A DNA stretch of 64,000 nucleotides from Pseudobutyrivibrio sp. 49. GTDB lineage: Bacteria; Bacillota; Clostridia; Lachnospirales; Lachnospiraceae. The notes under the pieces were generated by a model that was not told the DNA's origin, did no database searches, and saw nothing but the letters and a program-made list of their open reading frames with translations. Shown piece by piece: positions 25,150 to 35,145 of the stretch. The first letter of the stretch is position 1. Each line of letters begins with the position of its first letter. The translations under genes were made by a program, and so were the position numbers. The stretch is taken from contig NZ_FNDP01000007.1 in assembly GCF_900100545.1 (NCBI RefSeq), positions 1 through 64,000 on the forward strand. Direction: 5' to 3'.

Positions 25150-27798
25150 ATGAAAGAATTAGCTAAGACTTATGATCCTAAGGGTCTTGAAGACAGACTC
25201 TATAAAAAGTGGGAGGAAAATGGCTATTTCCACGCTGAGGTAGACCGCAGCAAGAAGCCATTTACAATCGTTATGCCTCCTCCAAATATCACAGGACAGC
25301 TCCATATGGGACATGCCCTTGATAACACAATGCAGGATATTCTTATTAGATATAAAAGAATGCAGGGTTACTCAGCTCTTTGGCAGCCAGGTACAGACCA
25401 TGCAGCTATCGCTACAGAGGTAAAGGTTATCGAGCACCTTAAGAAGCAGGGTATTGAGAAGGATAGCCTTGGTCGTGAGGGCTTCCTTGAGAAGTGCTGG
25501 GATTGGAAGGATGAGTACGGAACACGTATCATCAACCAGCTTAAGAAGATGGGTTCTTCAGCTGACTGGGAGCGCGAGAGATTCACAATGGACGAAGGCT
25601 GCTCAAAGGCTGTTGAGGAAGTATTCGTTAAGCTTTTCAACGAAGGCTACATCTACAAGGGCAACCGCATCATCAACTGGTGTCCAGTTTGTCAGACATC
25701 TATCTCTGATGCTGAGGTTGAGCATGAGGAGCAGGCAGGTCACTTCTGGCACATGAAGTACGAGATCGTTGGCGAGCCAGGTCGTTTCGTTACTTTCGCT
25801 ACTACACGTCCAGAGACAATGCTTGGTGATACAGCTGTTGCTGTTAACCCTAAGGATGAGAGATATCAGGATATCATCGGTAAGACTGTAATGCTTCCAT
25901 TTGTTAATCGTGAGATTCCAGTTGTTGCTGATGAGTATGTTGATATGGAATTTGGTACTGGTGTTGTTAAGATTACACCAGCACATGACCCTAACGATTT
26001 CGAGGTTGGAAAGCGTCATGGCCTTCCAGTAATCAACGTTCTCAATGACGACGCTACTATCAATGCAAACGGTGGCGAGTTTGAGGGAATGGATAGATAC
26101 GAGGCTCGTGAAATCATCGTTAAGAAGATGGACGAGATGGGACTTCTTGTTAAGATTGAAGACCACACTCATAACGTAGGAACACACGATAGATGTAACA
26201 CAACTGTAGAGCCTATGGTTAAGCCACAGTGGTTCGTTGCTATGGAAGAGCTTGCAAAGCCAGCTATCGATGCTATCAAGACAGGTGAGCTTCAGTTCGT
26301 TCCTAAGAATTATGATAAGACATATTTACACTGGCTTGAGAACATTCGTGACTGGTGTATTTCACGTCAGCTTTGGTGGGGACACAGAATCCCTGCGTAC
26401 TACTGCGAGAAGTGTGGTGAGACAGTTGTTGCGCGTTCAGCAGATGCTCCAACAGTTTGCCCTAAGTGCGGCCACGACCACATGAAGCAGGATGAGGATA
26501 CACTTGATACATGGTTCTCATCAGCACTTTGGCCATTCTCAACACTTGGCTGGCCAGAGAACACAGAGGAGCTTGATTACTTCTATCCAACAGACGTACT
26601 TGTTACTGGATACGACATCATCTTCTTCTGGGTAATCAGAATGGTATTCTCAGGATATGCTCACACAGGAAAGAGCCCATTCCACACAGTACTTATCCAC
26701 GGTCTCGTACGTGATTCACAGGGCCGTAAGATGTCTAAGTCACTTGGAAATGGTATTGATCCACTTGAGATTATTGATAATTATGGTGCAGATGCACTTC
26801 GTCTTACACTTATTACCGGTAATGCACCTGGTAACGACATGCGTTTCTACAACGAGCGTGTTGAGAACAGCCGTAACTTCGCAAACAAGGTTTGGAACGC
26901 TTCACGTTTCATTATGATGAACCTTGCAGATAACGCAGTTACAGAGCCAGCTGAGGCAGACCTTGCAACAGAGGATAAGTGGATTATTTCAGCAGTAAAC
27001 ACTTTAGCTAAAGATGTTACTGAAAATATGGATAAATATGAGCTTGGTATCGCAGTTCAGAAGGTATATGATTTTATTTGGGATCAGTTCTGCGACTGGT
27101 ATATCGAGATTGTAAAGCCACGTATGTACTCTCAGGAGTATACAGCAAGCAAGAATGCAGCTCTTTGGACAGCTAAGTTTGCACTTACAAATGCCCTTAA
27201 GATGCTTCACCCATTCATGCCATTCATCACAGAGGAAATCTTCTGCACACTTCAGAGCGAAGAGGAGACAATCATGCTTTCAGCTTGGCCTGAGTATGAT
27301 GAGGCAAAGAACTTCCCAGTTGAGGAAGCAAAGGTTGAGCGCGCAAAGGACGTTGTTCGTGGTATGAGACAGCTTCGTACAGATATGGATGTTCCACCTT
27401 CAAAGAAGGCAGCTATCCACATCGTAGCTGAGGATGCAGCAGTTCGCGCAATCTTCGAGGAGATTACACCTATCTTTGCAACACTTGCAGGTGCAACAGA
27501 TGTAATCGTACAGGCTGACAAGCTTGGCATCGGAAGTGATGCAGTTTCTGCTGTAATCCCAGATGCAACACTTTTCGTTCCACTTGAGGATCTTGTAGAC
27601 TTCGAGAAGGAGAAGGAGCGTCTCACAAAGGAGAAGGAGAAGCTCGAGAAGGAGCTTGCTCGTTCACGCGGAATGCTTTCAAATGAAAAATTTATGAGCA
27701 AGGCACCAGAAGCAAAGGTTGCCGAGGAGCGTGAAAAGCTCGCAAAATATGAGGCTATGATGGCTCAGGTAGAAGCTAGATTAGCTTCTATGAAATAG
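25150..27798 (+). CDS. valS: Valyl-tRNA synthetase
   Basis: This 882-residue class I synthetase charges tRNA-Val with valine in the cytoplasm. The HIGH signature is PPPNITGQLHMGH (HMGH at residues 52-55) and the KMSKS loop is at 527-531 in GRKMSKSLGNG. An editing (CP1) domain with TTRPETMLGDTAVAV and an NDFEVGKRHGLP block lies between. Four cysteines (CEKCGE and CPKCGH) near residue 420 form a zinc-binding site. The C-terminal 60 residues are the lysine/glutamate coiled coil typical of ValRS. ATG 25150 follows AAGGAAG; an upstream in-frame start at 25096 would lie inside the T-box terminator. deoC follows 12 bp later. Confidence 0.97.
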   Translation: MKELAKTYDPKGLEDRLYKKWEENGYFHAEVDRSKKPFTIVMPPPNITGQLHMGHALDNTMQDILIRYKRMQGYSALWQPGTDHAAIATEVKVIEHLKKQGIEKDSLGREGFLEKCWDWKDEYGTRIINQLKKMGSSADWERERFTMDEGCSKAVEEVFVKLFNEGYIYKGNRIINWCPVCQTSISDAEVEHEEQAGHFWHMKYEIVGEPGRFVTFATTRPETMLGDTAVAVNPKDERYQDIIGKTVMLPFVNREIPVVADEYVDMEFGTGVVKITPAHDPNDFEVGKRHGLPVINVLNDDATINANGGEFEGMDRYEAREIIVKKMDEMGLLVKIEDHTHNVGTHDRCNTTVEPMVKPQWFVAMEELAKPAIDAIKTGELQFVPKNYDKTYLHWLENIRDWCISRQLWWGHRIPAYYCEKCGETVVARSADAPTVCPKCGHDHMKQDEDTLDTWFSSALWPFSTLGWPENTEELDYFYPTDVLVTGYDIIFFWVIRMVFSGYAHTGKSPFHTVLIHGLVRDSQGRKMSKSLGNGIDPLEIIDNYGADALRLTLITGNAPGNDMRFYNERVENSRNFANKVWNASRFIMMNLADNAVTEPAEADLATEDKWIISAVNTLAKDVTENMDKYELGIAVQKVYDFIWDQFCDWYIEIVKPRMYSQEYTASKNAALWTAKFALTNALKMLHPFMPFITEEIFCTLQSEEETIMLSAWPEYDEAKNFPVEEAKVERAKDVVRGMRQLRTDMDVPPSKKAAIHIVAEDAAVRAIFEEITPIFATLAGATDVIVQADKLGIGSDAVSAVIPDATLFVPLEDLVDFEKEKERLTKEKEKLEKELARSRGMLSNEKFMSKAPEAKVAEEREKLAKYEAMMAQVEARLASMK

Positions 27799-27810
27799 GA
27801 GGAAAATAAA

Positions 27811-28488
27811 ATGGATGTAAAGAATATTTTAAGCAAGTGCGATCACACATTACTCGGTGTAGACGCTACATGGAACGATATTAAGGGAATCGTAGATGAT
27901 GGTATGAAGTACGAGACTGCTTCAGTATGTATCCCAGCAAGCTTTGTAAAGCAGGCTGCTGAGTACGTAAAGGAGCAGGGCGGAAATCTTCCAATCTGTA
28001 CAGTAATCGGTTTCCCAAATGGCTATGCTACAACAGCTTCTAAGTGCTTCATGGCAACAGATGCTGTAGATAACGGTGCTTCAGAAGTAGATATGGTTAT
28101 CAATGTTGGTTGGGTTAAGGAAGGACGTTACGATGATGTTCTTGCTGAGATTAACGCAATCAAGGCTGCCTGCAAGGGTAAGCTTCTTAAGGTTATCATC
28201 GAGTGCTGCCTTCTTACAGATGAAGAGAAGATTAAGATGTGCGAAGTAGTATCTAAGTCAGATGCTGATTACATCAAGACTTCTACAGGCTTCTCTACAG
28301 GCGGAGCTACCTTTGAGGATATCAAGCTTATGGCAGACCATATGACAAACGGAAAGCTTATTAAGGCAGCTGGTGGTATCGCTGATCTTGAGGATGCTCA
28401 GAAGTTTATCGACCTTGGTGCTTCAAGACTTGGAACAAGCCGTGTTGTTAAGGCTGTAAAGGGTCTTCCAAACGACGGTAAGTACTAA
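27811..28488 (+). CDS. deoC: Deoxyribose-phosphate aldolase
   Basis: This 225-residue class I aldolase cleaves 2-deoxyribose 5-phosphate to acetaldehyde and glyceraldehyde 3-phosphate in deoxynucleoside breakdown. It shows DHTLL near the start, [24 protein letters not shown], and the Schiff-base lysine K156 in [26 protein letters not shown] and GTSR at the end bind phosphate. AGGAGG precedes the ATG. It sits directly behind valS but functionally joins cdd and the nucleoside importer downstream as a salvage set. No terminator is visible after it. Confidence 0.95.
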   Translation: MDVKNILSKCDHTLLGVDATWNDIKGIVDDGMKYETASVCIPASFVKQAAEYVKEQGGNLPICTVIGFPNGYATTASKCFMATDAVDNGASEVDMVINVGWVKEGRYDDVLAEINAIKAACKGKLLKVIIECCLLTDEEKIKMCEVVSKSDADYIKTSTGFSTGGATFEDIKLMADHMTNGKLIKAAGGIADLEDAQKFIDLGASRLGTSRVVKAVKGLPNDGKY

Positions 28489-28551
28489 GCCGTATCAAAA
28501 TGCCTCAAACGTGAAAATTTAATGAAAAATACGCAAAATTTAGTGAACTTT

Positions 28552-28580
28552 ATGACAAAGCTCAATTATTGAAATATAAT
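28552..28580 (+). promoter_or_regulatory. Promoter upstream of the FapA-like gene
   Basis: ATGACA (28552-28557, one mismatch to TTGACA) and a perfect TATAAT (28575-28580) are separated by 17 bases. Transcription would begin near 28587, giving a leader of about 86 bases. The rest of the 184-bp intergenic space holds only a weak bulged hairpin at 28582-28601. Confidence 0.6.
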
Positions 28581-28672
28581 TAAGCTATTCAGAATAGGCT
28601 TATTGTGAGCATATTTTGAACCGAAATAGTAAGTGAAGGACTAAATTTACACTTTTTTCATGTGGGGGACTT

Positions 28673-30085
28673 ATGGCATTACCAGCACAAGCGCCAAAAG
28701 TACAAGTTTCATCTAATGGTTTGGAGGCCACTTTGACCTTCAAGATTCCTGACGGCAAAAACGAGGTACCAAGCTTTTCTGCAGCCCAGTTGCTTGGCTT
28801 CTTGAATAATGCCAATGTTACTTTTGGAATTGACCAGGATATGCTAAAGCGTCTGTCTGACAGCCCAATCTACGGTAAACCTATAAAGGTTGCCGAGGGA
28901 ACGGCACAGCAGCAGGGCACCCCAGGGTATTTTGAATATACTTTTGATACTAAATTTAACAGAACGCCTACCATCCGTCCGGATGGTACGGCTGATTATA
29001 TGAGCATTAAAACCATCGAGACTGTACAAAAGGGTGATGTAATAGCTATTTATCATCCAGCAGTACAGGGTTCTCGTGGTATGTCTGTTCGTGGACAAAT
29101 TCTTGAACCAAAGCCAGTGCGTGACCTGCCACCTCTTATTGGACGAGGCTTTGATCGTTCTAATGACAATCTTACCTACACAGCAAAGCTTGATGGAAAG
29201 ATTGAGGTGAATCAGGGAAAGATTATTATCTCTCCAGTTCATGAGGTTCAGGGAGATGTTGGTATCGAAACTGGAAACATCAAGTTCAATGGTGATGTAA
29301 TCATTCACGGCGGAGTTCGTGATGGCGCAGTTATCGATGCAGCAGGCAATGTAATTATCCATGGTCTTATTGAAGATTGTGATATCAGAGCTGGTAAGGA
29401 TTTGTTCCTTATTTCTGGTGTAAAGGGTAATGAAAAGACAATAATTACCTGTGGTGGTTCCATTACTGCACAGTTTGTGGAGTATGCTATCATTAACTGC
29501 TCTGGAAATATAACAGCAGACTATTTCTTCAAAAGCAAGATTTCCTGTGATGGTAAAATTGAGCTTAGTGGTAACAATGCTTCTATTATTGGTGGATTCG
29601 TTTCCGCAGTACAGGGCATTGAGGCTAATGACATAGGAAATTCATTTGGAACTATTACTAATGTTTCTGTAGGCGTTGATATTGAGCGTACTGCAGAATT
29701 TGAAATGCTTGCCAAAAAGATTGAAGATCTCAATTCCAACGTAATGAAGATTAAGAAGGGAATTGAGGATTTTGATAAGCTTGGTGAGGAACGAGGAATT
29801 AATGTAAAGGAAGACCCTCGACGTATGCAGCTTCTTCGTGTTAGAATTCGAGATGAAGCTATTGTACAGGAAGAGACAAAGCGTCTTGCCAAGATGAAAG
29901 AAGTTATCGTATCTGGCAAGGATGCTTCTATTAAGGTGTTTAGGCGTATGTATGCTGGTGCCAATATTTCCATTGACGACCATCATGTTACTATTACAGA
30001 TAATCACGAGAGAGTCGAGATTACCAAGACACCTGAGGGTGTAAAGCTTACAAGAATTACTGGTGAACGAGCAAAGGATAAATAA
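28673..30085 (+). CDS. FapA family protein (DUF342)
   Basis: This 470-residue cytoplasmic protein has an N-terminal FapA domain of about 200 residues (GIDQDMLKRLSDSPIYGKPIKVAEG and a GDVIAIYHPAVQG block). A parallel beta-helix-like repeat follows at about 175-330, with many NVIIHG / GDVIIHGG / GGSITA turns. A coiled coil from about 340 to 410 leads to a small C-terminal beta domain. FapA-type proteins are widespread in Clostridia and have been linked to polymer-forming cytoskeleton-like folds; their role is not firmly known. The ATG follows GGGGGA. It is followed after one base by a 50-codon ORF, and then by the zinc-ribbon/TPR gene. Confidence 0.82.
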   Translation: MALPAQAPKVQVSSNGLEATLTFKIPDGKNEVPSFSAAQLLGFLNNANVTFGIDQDMLKRLSDSPIYGKPIKVAEGTAQQQGTPGYFEYTFDTKFNRTPTIRPDGTADYMSIKTIETVQKGDVIAIYHPAVQGSRGMSVRGQILEPKPVRDLPPLIGRGFDRSNDNLTYTAKLDGKIEVNQGKIIISPVHEVQGDVGIETGNIKFNGDVIIHGGVRDGAVIDAAGNVIIHGLIEDCDIRAGKDLFLISGVKGNEKTIITCGGSITAQFVEYAIINCSGNITADYFFKSKISCDGKIELSGNNASIIGGFVSAVQGIEANDIGNSFGTITNVSVGVDIERTAEFEMLAKKIEDLNSNVMKIKKGIEDFDKLGEERGINVKEDPRRMQLLRVRIRDEAIVQEETKRLAKMKEVIVSGKDASIKVFRRMYAGANISIDDHHVTITDNHERVEITKTPEGVKLTRITGERAKDK

Positions 30086-30086
30086 A

Positions 30087-30239
30087 ATGATTGATTTCGA
30101 AGAAGAGTTAAAGAAGTTTGAGCCTGCAATTGAGGTTGAACAGGCCGAGGCTGATATTAAGGCCAGAGATTTAACGGATTTAACAGATTTACTTGTTAAT
30201 ATTTCATCGCAGCAGAATGCTACCGCGACAACAAAATAA
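30087..30239 (+). CDS. Small hypothetical protein, 50 residues
   Basis: The ATG at 30087 starts one base after the stop of the FapA-like gene, with AAGGAT upstream, and the frame runs to TAA at 30237-30239. The product is acidic and helical at its start (MIDFEEELKKFEPAIEVEQ), has a DLTDLTDLLVNI segment and ends in a Gln/Thr-rich tail. Tight coupling and a plausible ribosome site support translation. I know no family for it; a small partner of the FapA-like protein is one possibility. Confidence 0.6.
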   Translation: MIDFEEELKKFEPAIEVEQAEADIKARDLTDLTDLLVNISSQQNATATTK

Positions 30240-30280
30240 CGAGACAGGAATAAATAGCTTTTATTTACGGAGAATAATAA

Positions 30281-31678
30281 ATGCAATGTTTTATGTGTGG
30301 TGCCGAAGTTGGTAACGAAAAAGTTTGTTACAATTGCGGCGCCGATATTTTGTTATACAAACAAATCGTATACACATCCTATGTGTTCTATAATCAGGGC
30401 TTGGAAAAGGCAAAGGTTCACGATTTATCGGGAGCCATTGAAGCTTTGAAGACATCCCTCCAGTACTATAAGTACAATACCAGAGCCAGAAATCTTCTGG
30501 GTTTGTGCTACTATCAGGTGGGAGATACTGTCAGAGCTATCAATGAATGGGTTCTTTCCAAGAATCTTCAGGAGGAGGATAATCCGACTGCTGACAGATA
30601 TCTTGCGGAAATCGAAAATGACCCAGGACTATTAACCAAGCTTAATTCCACTATCAAAAAATATAATCAGGCAATTGAATATTGTAAGGCCGGAAGCCGA
30701 GACCTGGCTATGATTCAGCTGAAAAAGGTTATCAGCCAGAATCCTAATCTGGTAAAGGCACATCAGCTTTTGGCACTTTTGTATATACAGGATGAGAAGT
30801 ATGCTGATGCGAGGAAGGTTCTTTCTGCAGCGGCAAAGATTGATAGTAATAATACTACTACCATTCGCTACATACATGAGGTAAAGGAGCTTCTCAAAGA
30901 GCAGAACACTGGTAAGCGCAGAAAAAAGAACGATGTGTTTACCTTCAATGACGGAAATGACACTGTCATTATGAACGAGCATGCCCTTAGAAGCATGTTG
31001 GACACCACAAAAACCAGTCTTATCAATATTGTTCTTGGTCTTGTGGTTGGATTGCTTATCTGCTTCTTCCTTATTGTTCCAACAGTTAAGGATAATATGG
31101 CAGAAGGAAACACAGACACAATCCTTGCCCTCAATGAGAATCTTTCTGAGGAAAGAGATAAAAATCAAGAGCTTCAGGAAGAGATTGATAAGCTGAAATC
31201 ATCTCTTTCAGCATATGATGAGACACAGGATATCCCTACGTCCTATGAGAATTTGCTTGCAGCCCAGAATGCACACGCAGCAGGGGATGATGCAGCAGCT
31301 GCAGAGTCTATTCAGTTAGTATCAAAGGAAGTTCTTGGAACAGCAGGAAAGACTGCCTATGACAGCCTTTACACAACTCTGGCTCCAACAATTATTCAGG
31401 GATATTATGAAGATGGAAATACCTTCTACGGTGATGAAAACTACGAAAGTGCTATTGTAAACTTCCAAACTGTAGTTGATATTGATGAAAAATATAATAA
31501 CGGTGCCGCGCTTTTCCTTTTAGGAGATTGCTACAGACTGACAGGAGATTCAGCTAAGGCACTGGAATGCTTTAATAAGGTGGTTGAGCTCTATCCAGGT
31601 AATCAGTGGGGACGTCAGGCTAAGGTTTATATAGCAGCTGATGACACAGAGCTTAGTGCCACAGAGGTAGGTGACTAA
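30281..31678 (+). CDS. Zinc-ribbon, TPR-repeat membrane protein
   Basis: This 465-residue protein opens with a zinc ribbon (CFMCGAEVGNEKVCYNCGA, two CxxC knuckles). At least three TPR helices follow at about residues 35-200, then one transmembrane segment near 245-268 (NIVLGLVVGLLICFFLIVP). Beyond it lie a short coiled coil (NLSEERDKNQELQEEIDKL) and further TPR-like repeats (YESAIVNFQTVVDIDEKYNNGAALFLLGDCYRL) that are probably outside the membrane. TPRs on both sides suggest a scaffold linking cytoplasmic and envelope partners. It overlaps the possible GTG start of cdd and follows the FapA-like gene, so all are co-expressed. No enzymatic motif is visible. Confidence 0.8.
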   Translation: MQCFMCGAEVGNEKVCYNCGADILLYKQIVYTSYVFYNQGLEKAKVHDLSGAIEALKTSLQYYKYNTRARNLLGLCYYQVGDTVRAINEWVLSKNLQEEDNPTADRYLAEIENDPGLLTKLNSTIKKYNQAIEYCKAGSRDLAMIQLKKVISQNPNLVKAHQLLALLYIQDEKYADARKVLSAAAKIDSNNTTTIRYIHEVKELLKEQNTGKRRKKNDVFTFNDGNDTVIMNEHALRSMLDTTKTSLINIVLGLVVGLLICFFLIVPTVKDNMAEGNTDTILALNENLSEERDKNQELQEEIDKLKSSLSAYDETQDIPTSYENLLAAQNAHAAGDDAAAAESIQLVSKEVLGTAGKTAYDSLYTTLAPTIIQGYYEDGNTFYGDENYESAIVNFQTVVDIDEKYNNGAALFLLGDCYRLTGDSAKALECFNKVVELYPGNQWGRQAKVYIAADDTELSATEVGD

Positions 31679-31679
31679 T

Positions 31680-32132
31680 TTGACAGATTTTCAGTTAATC
31701 AAATTGGCGTTAGAGGCCAGAGAAATGGCGTATACTCCATATTCACATCACAAGGTTGGAGCTGCACTTTTATGTTCAGATGGTACAGTTTTTAAAGGCT
31801 GCAATATTGAGAATGCAGGGTACACTCCTACAAATTGTGCAGAACGTACAGCAGTATTTAAGGCTGTAAGTGAGGGCAAAAAGGATTTCACAGCAATAGC
31901 AATTGTCGGTGGAATGGATAATTTAAAATCATTACCACTTTGTGCGCCTTGTGGCGTATGTAGACAGGTTTTAAGAGAGTTTGTAGCGCCTGAAAAATTT
32001 AAAATCTTGCTGGCAGAAGTAGAAGATGTGTCAAATGTATCTACAATTGAAGAAACTAGTGTGAAAATAACGACAATGACCCTATCAGAGCTGCTTCCGT
32101 TAGGCTTTGGCCCCGAAAATTTAGTGCTCTAA
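31680..32132 (+). CDS. cdd: Cytidine deaminase
   Basis: This 150-residue zinc enzyme deaminates cytidine and deoxycytidine to uridine and deoxyuridine. The signature is complete: CNIENAGYTPTNCAERTA, with the catalytic glutamate in the CAE motif, and PCGVCRQ supplying two zinc cysteines. AYTPYSHHKVGAALL is the usual start of the fold. I choose TTG 31680, six bases after AGGTG; the GTG at 31671 is possible but its spacing is poor. The gene begins two bases after the stop of the TPR gene. With deoC upstream and the nucleoside ABC importer downstream it forms a pyrimidine/deoxynucleoside salvage group. Confidence 0.95.
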   Translation: MTDFQLIKLALEAREMAYTPYSHHKVGAALLCSDGTVFKGCNIENAGYTPTNCAERTAVFKAVSEGKKDFTAIAIVGGMDNLKSLPLCAPCGVCRQVLREFVAPEKFKILLAEVEDVSNVSTIEETSVKITTMTLSELLPLGFGPENLVL

Positions 32133-32145
32133 TAGAGTAAATTCC

Positions 32146-32173
32146 TTGCAAAATATCCTAAATAATTTATAAT
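32146..32173 (+). promoter_or_regulatory. Promoter of the nucleoside-binding lipoprotein gene
   Basis: TTGCAA (32146-32151) and a perfect TATAAT (32168-32173) are separated by 16 bases. Transcription would start near 32180. A half-matching cre-like word TGAAAACG lies downstream at 32201-32208. Confidence 0.65.
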
Positions 32174-32230
32174 TTTACTTAGGTGTTTTCAAATATTAAA
32201 TGAAAACGTAATTAATAGGAGGAATTAAGA

Positions 32231-33406
32231 ATGAAAAAGAAGTTATTAAGCGTACTTCTTGTAGCTTCAATGGTAGCTACTATGTTTGTTGGTTGTGGTT
32301 CATCATCTAACGACTCAGCTTCAGATGCTACTGCTACAACAGAAGAGGGGGCAGCAGATGCTGCAGCTAGCGATAAGAAAATCGCTATGATCACAGACTC
32401 TGGTGATATCACAGATATGTCTTTCAACCAGACAACTTATGAGGCTTCAAAGGCATTTGCTGAGAAGAATGGAGTTGATTTCCAGTACTACAAGCCAACA
32501 GAGGATTCAGATGATGCTCGTATCGCTTCATTTGAGAACGCTGTTACAGATGGTTACAACGTAATCATTGTTCCTGGTTACCTTTTCGCAGGTATGATCG
32601 CTCAGTGTGCTGCAGATTATCCAAATGTTACAATCATCGCACTTGACTGCTCACAGGGTGATTTCGAGGGCGCTGGTATGACAGAGCTTCCAGAAAATGT
32701 TTGCTCATTCACATATCAGGAAGAGCTTGCTGGTTACATGGCAGGTTATGCAGCTGTTAAGGAAGGCTATAAGAAGCTTGGCTTCCTTGGTGGTATGGCT
32801 GTTCCAGCTGTTATCCGTTATGGTTTCGGTTTCGTTCAGGGATGTAACGATGCAGCTGTTGAGCTTGGCAATGCTTCAGATGTAGAAGTTAACTACGTAT
32901 ATGGTGGTCAGTTCTACGGTGATGACGCTATTACAGCTCAGATGGATACATGGTATTCAAATGGTACAGAAGTAGTATTCGCTTGTGGTGGTGGTATCTA
33001 CACATCAGCTTGCGAGGCTGCTACAAAGGTTGACGGCAAGGTTATCGGTGTTGACGTTGACCAGGCTGGTACAATTGAGAACGCTTACGGCGTTGAGGGA
33101 CTTTGCATTACTTCAGCTATGAAGGGTCTTGCAGCAACAGTTGATGCTACACTTACAGATCTCTTCGCTGGTAACTGGTCTAACTACGCTGGAAAGATCG
33201 AGAACCTTGGTATCGTATCAGGTACAGATCCTTCACTCAACTATGTTCAGCTTCCAACAGATACATGGACAATGACAAACTTCACAGTTGATGATTACAA
33301 GGCACTTGTTGCTTCATTAAACGATGGAACAATCAAGGTTAGCAACTCAACAGACGCTATGCCTTCAACTGAGATTACTGTTAAGGAATTCGACAATATT
33401 CACTAA
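32231..33406 (+). CDS. BMP family nucleoside-binding lipoprotein of an ABC importer
   Basis: This 391-residue lipoprotein has a type II signal peptide with lipobox FVGC and the lipidated cysteine at residue 22. A Ser/Thr/Ala/Glu linker leads to the BMP (PnrA-like) fold: IAMITDSGDITDMSFNQTTYEA, IIVPGYLF, FLGGMAVPAVIRYGFGF and VIGVDVDQ. These proteins bind purine or pyrimidine nucleosides and deliver them to an importer. The ATP-binding protein and two permeases are encoded just downstream, but a terminator separates them, so the binding protein is probably made in excess. A strong AGGAGG site and its own promoter support high expression. Confidence 0.92.
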   Translation: MKKKLLSVLLVASMVATMFVGCGSSSNDSASDATATTEEGAADAAASDKKIAMITDSGDITDMSFNQTTYEASKAFAEKNGVDFQYYKPTEDSDDARIASFENAVTDGYNVIIVPGYLFAGMIAQCAADYPNVTIIALDCSQGDFEGAGMTELPENVCSFTYQEELAGYMAGYAAVKEGYKKLGFLGGMAVPAVIRYGFGFVQGCNDAAVELGNASDVEVNYVYGGQFYGDDAITAQMDTWYSNGTEVVFACGGGIYTSACEAATKVDGKVIGVDVDQAGTIENAYGVEGLCITSAMKGLAATVDATLTDLFAGNWSNYAGKIENLGIVSGTDPSLNYVQLPTDTWTMTNFTVDDYKALVASLNDGTIKVSNSTDAMPSTEITVKEFDNIH

Positions 33407-33434
33407 TTTCCCGTAGTAATTATATGAAACTATC

Positions 33435-33470
33435 AATAAGGGAAGGTCTAAACGCCTTCCCTTATTTTTA
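33435..33470 (+). terminator. Terminator between binding protein and ABC ATPase genes
   Basis: A perfect 12-bp stem (33435-33446 with 33455-33466), with an eight-base loop and T-rich 3' arm and tail, lies 28 bases after the lipoprotein stop. It would reduce transcription into the ATPase and permease genes. Confidence 0.75.
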
Positions 33471-33525
33471 GAATAATGGATTATTCAAAGCTATATAAAA
33501 CATTATTATCAATGAGGGAAGTATA

Positions 33526-33570
33526 ATGATGTTTTCTATGGTTTTGCATTTCTAGGGAGAAAAGCATCAT
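33526..33570 (+). other. Leader hairpin before the ABC ATPase gene
   Basis: ATGATG-TTTTCT (33526-33537) pairs with AGAAAA-G-CATCAT (33558-33570), giving two 6-bp stems around a single bulged G. It ends 36 bases before the ATG, and the ribosome site AGAAAGGTG (33591-33599) is outside it. No T tract follows, so it is more likely an RNA stabiliser or processing site than a terminator. Confidence 0.4.
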
Positions 33571-33606
33571 CAGAATATTTTAAAGCAATTAGAAAGGTGT
33601 ATTGCG

Positions 33607-35145
33607 ATGGAAGACTATGTAATTGAGATGTTGCATATCACAAAAGAGTTTCCAGGCATTATTGCAAATGACGATATCACTTTGCAATTAAAGCGTGGCG
33701 AAATTCATGCGCTTCTCGGGGAGAATGGCGCCGGAAAGTCCACACTTATGAGTGTATTATTTGGACTTTACACACCGGAAAAGGGAGTTATTAAAAAGGA
33801 CGGTAAGGAAGTTAAGATTAACAACCCTAATGACGCTACTGACCTTGGTATTGGTATGGTACACCAGCATTTCATGTTGGTTGATATTTTCACAGTTTTA
33901 GACAACATTATTTTGGGTTCTGAGCCTAGCAAGTTTGGTTTCCTTACAAAGGCAGAGGCTCGCAAGAAGGTTATGGACTTATCTAATAAGTACAACCTTA
34001 AAGTAGATCCAGATGCATTAATCGAGGATATCACTGTTGGTATGCAGCAGCGTGTAGAAATCCTTAAGATGCTTTACAGAGATAATGATATTCTTATTTT
34101 CGATGAGCCTACAGCGGTTCTTACACCACAGGAAATCGATGAGCTCATGAAGATCATGAAGGACTTGGCTGCAGAAGGAAAGTCAATCCTCTTCATCACT
34201 CATAAGCTCAATGAGATTATGGAAGTTGCCGACAGATGCTCTATCCTTAGAAAGGGTAAGTATATCGGTACAGTTGACGTTGCAAATACTACAAAGGAAG
34301 AGCTTTCTTCTATGATGGTAGGACGTAACGTTAAGTTTGCTGTTGATAAGGTGGAGGCACAGCCTAAGGAAGAAGTACTTAAGGTTGAGAACGTTTGCGT
34401 TAAGAGCAAGCTTCACTCAAATGATTCTGTACACAACGTATCATTCAACGTTCGTGCAGGTGAAATCGTTTGTATCGCTGGTATCGATGGCAATGGTCAG
34501 ACAGAGTTCGTTGGAGCTCTTACAGGTCTTGATGACATCTCTAGCGGTAAGATTACACTTTGTGGCGAAGACATCACAAAGAAGTCTATCCGTTACAAGA
34601 ATACACATGGCATGAGCCATATTCCTGAGGACAGACATAAGCACGGTCTTGTTCTTGATTACTCTCTTGAGGAGAACATGATTCTTCAGAGATATTTTGA
34701 GCCAGAGTTCTCAAAGCACGGTATTATCAAGAAGGCAGACATGAGAAAGTATTCTGACAGACTTACAAAGGCATTCGATGTTCGTTCTGGTCAGGGTGCT
34801 AAGACTATTGTTCGTTCAATGTCTGGTGGTAATCAGCAGAAGGCTATCGTTGCCCGTGAGATGGATAGACAGCATGAGTTACTTATCGCTGTTCAGCCTA
34901 CACGTGGTCTCGATGTTGGTGCTATCGAATACATCCACAAGGAAATCGTTAAGGAACGTGATAATGGCAAGGCCATCCTTCTTGTTTCTCTTGAATTAGA
35001 CGAAGTTATGAACCTTTCTGATAGAATTCTTGTTATGTATGAAGGTGAGATAGTAGGTGAGGTTGATCCAAAGACTACTACACTTCAGGAATTAGGATTG
35101 TACATGTCAGGCGCTAAGCGTGATGACAGAAAGGAGGCTAAGTAA
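33607..35145 (+). CDS. Nucleoside ABC importer, tandem ATP-binding protein
   Basis: This 512-residue cytoplasmic ATPase has two nucleotide-binding domains, as in carbohydrate/nucleoside (CUT2-like) importers. Domain 1 has Walker [10 protein letters not shown] near residue 38, MVHQHFMLV, the signature region [11 protein letters not shown] and [11 protein letters not shown]. Domain 2 has the degenerate loop GIDGNGQTE near residue 292, the signature [15 protein letters not shown] and AVQPTRGLD in place of the usual DEPTRGLD. It energises uptake of nucleosides captured by the lipoprotein at 32231. Its start follows a good AGAAAGGTG, and the stop overlaps the next ATG by one base. Confidence 0.93.
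   Translation: MEDYVIEMLHITKEFPGIIANDDITLQLKRGEIHALLGENGAGKSTLMSVLFGLYTPEKGVIKKDGKEVKINNPNDATDLGIGMVHQHFMLVDIFTVLDNIILGSEPSKFGFLTKAEARKKVMDLSNKYNLKVDPDALIEDITVGMQQRVEILKMLYRDNDILIFDEPTAVLTPQEIDELMKIMKDLAAEGKSILFITHKLNEIMEVADRCSILRKGKYIGTVDVANTTKEELSSMMVGRNVKFAVDKVEAQPKEEVLKVENVCVKSKLHSNDSVHNVSFNVRAGEIVCIAGIDGNGQTEFVGALTGLDDISSGKITLCGEDITKKSIRYKNTHGMSHIPEDRHKHGLVLDYSLEENMILQRYFEPEFSKHGIIKKADMRKYSDRLTKAFDVRSGQGAKTIVRSMSGGNQQKAIVAREMDRQHELLIAVQPTRGLDVGAIEYIHKEIVKERDNGKAILLVSLELDEVMNLSDRILVMYEGEIVGEVDPKTTTLQELGLYMSGAKRDDRKEAK

Noticed and set aside
28582-28601. Terminator after deoC
   Set aside because: The stem is bulged with a very small loop and no T run; it also lies downstream of a good promoter.
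32201-32214. Second cre site upstream of the nucleoside-binding lipoprotein
   Set aside because: Only the first half matches; two defined positions of the consensus are wrong.
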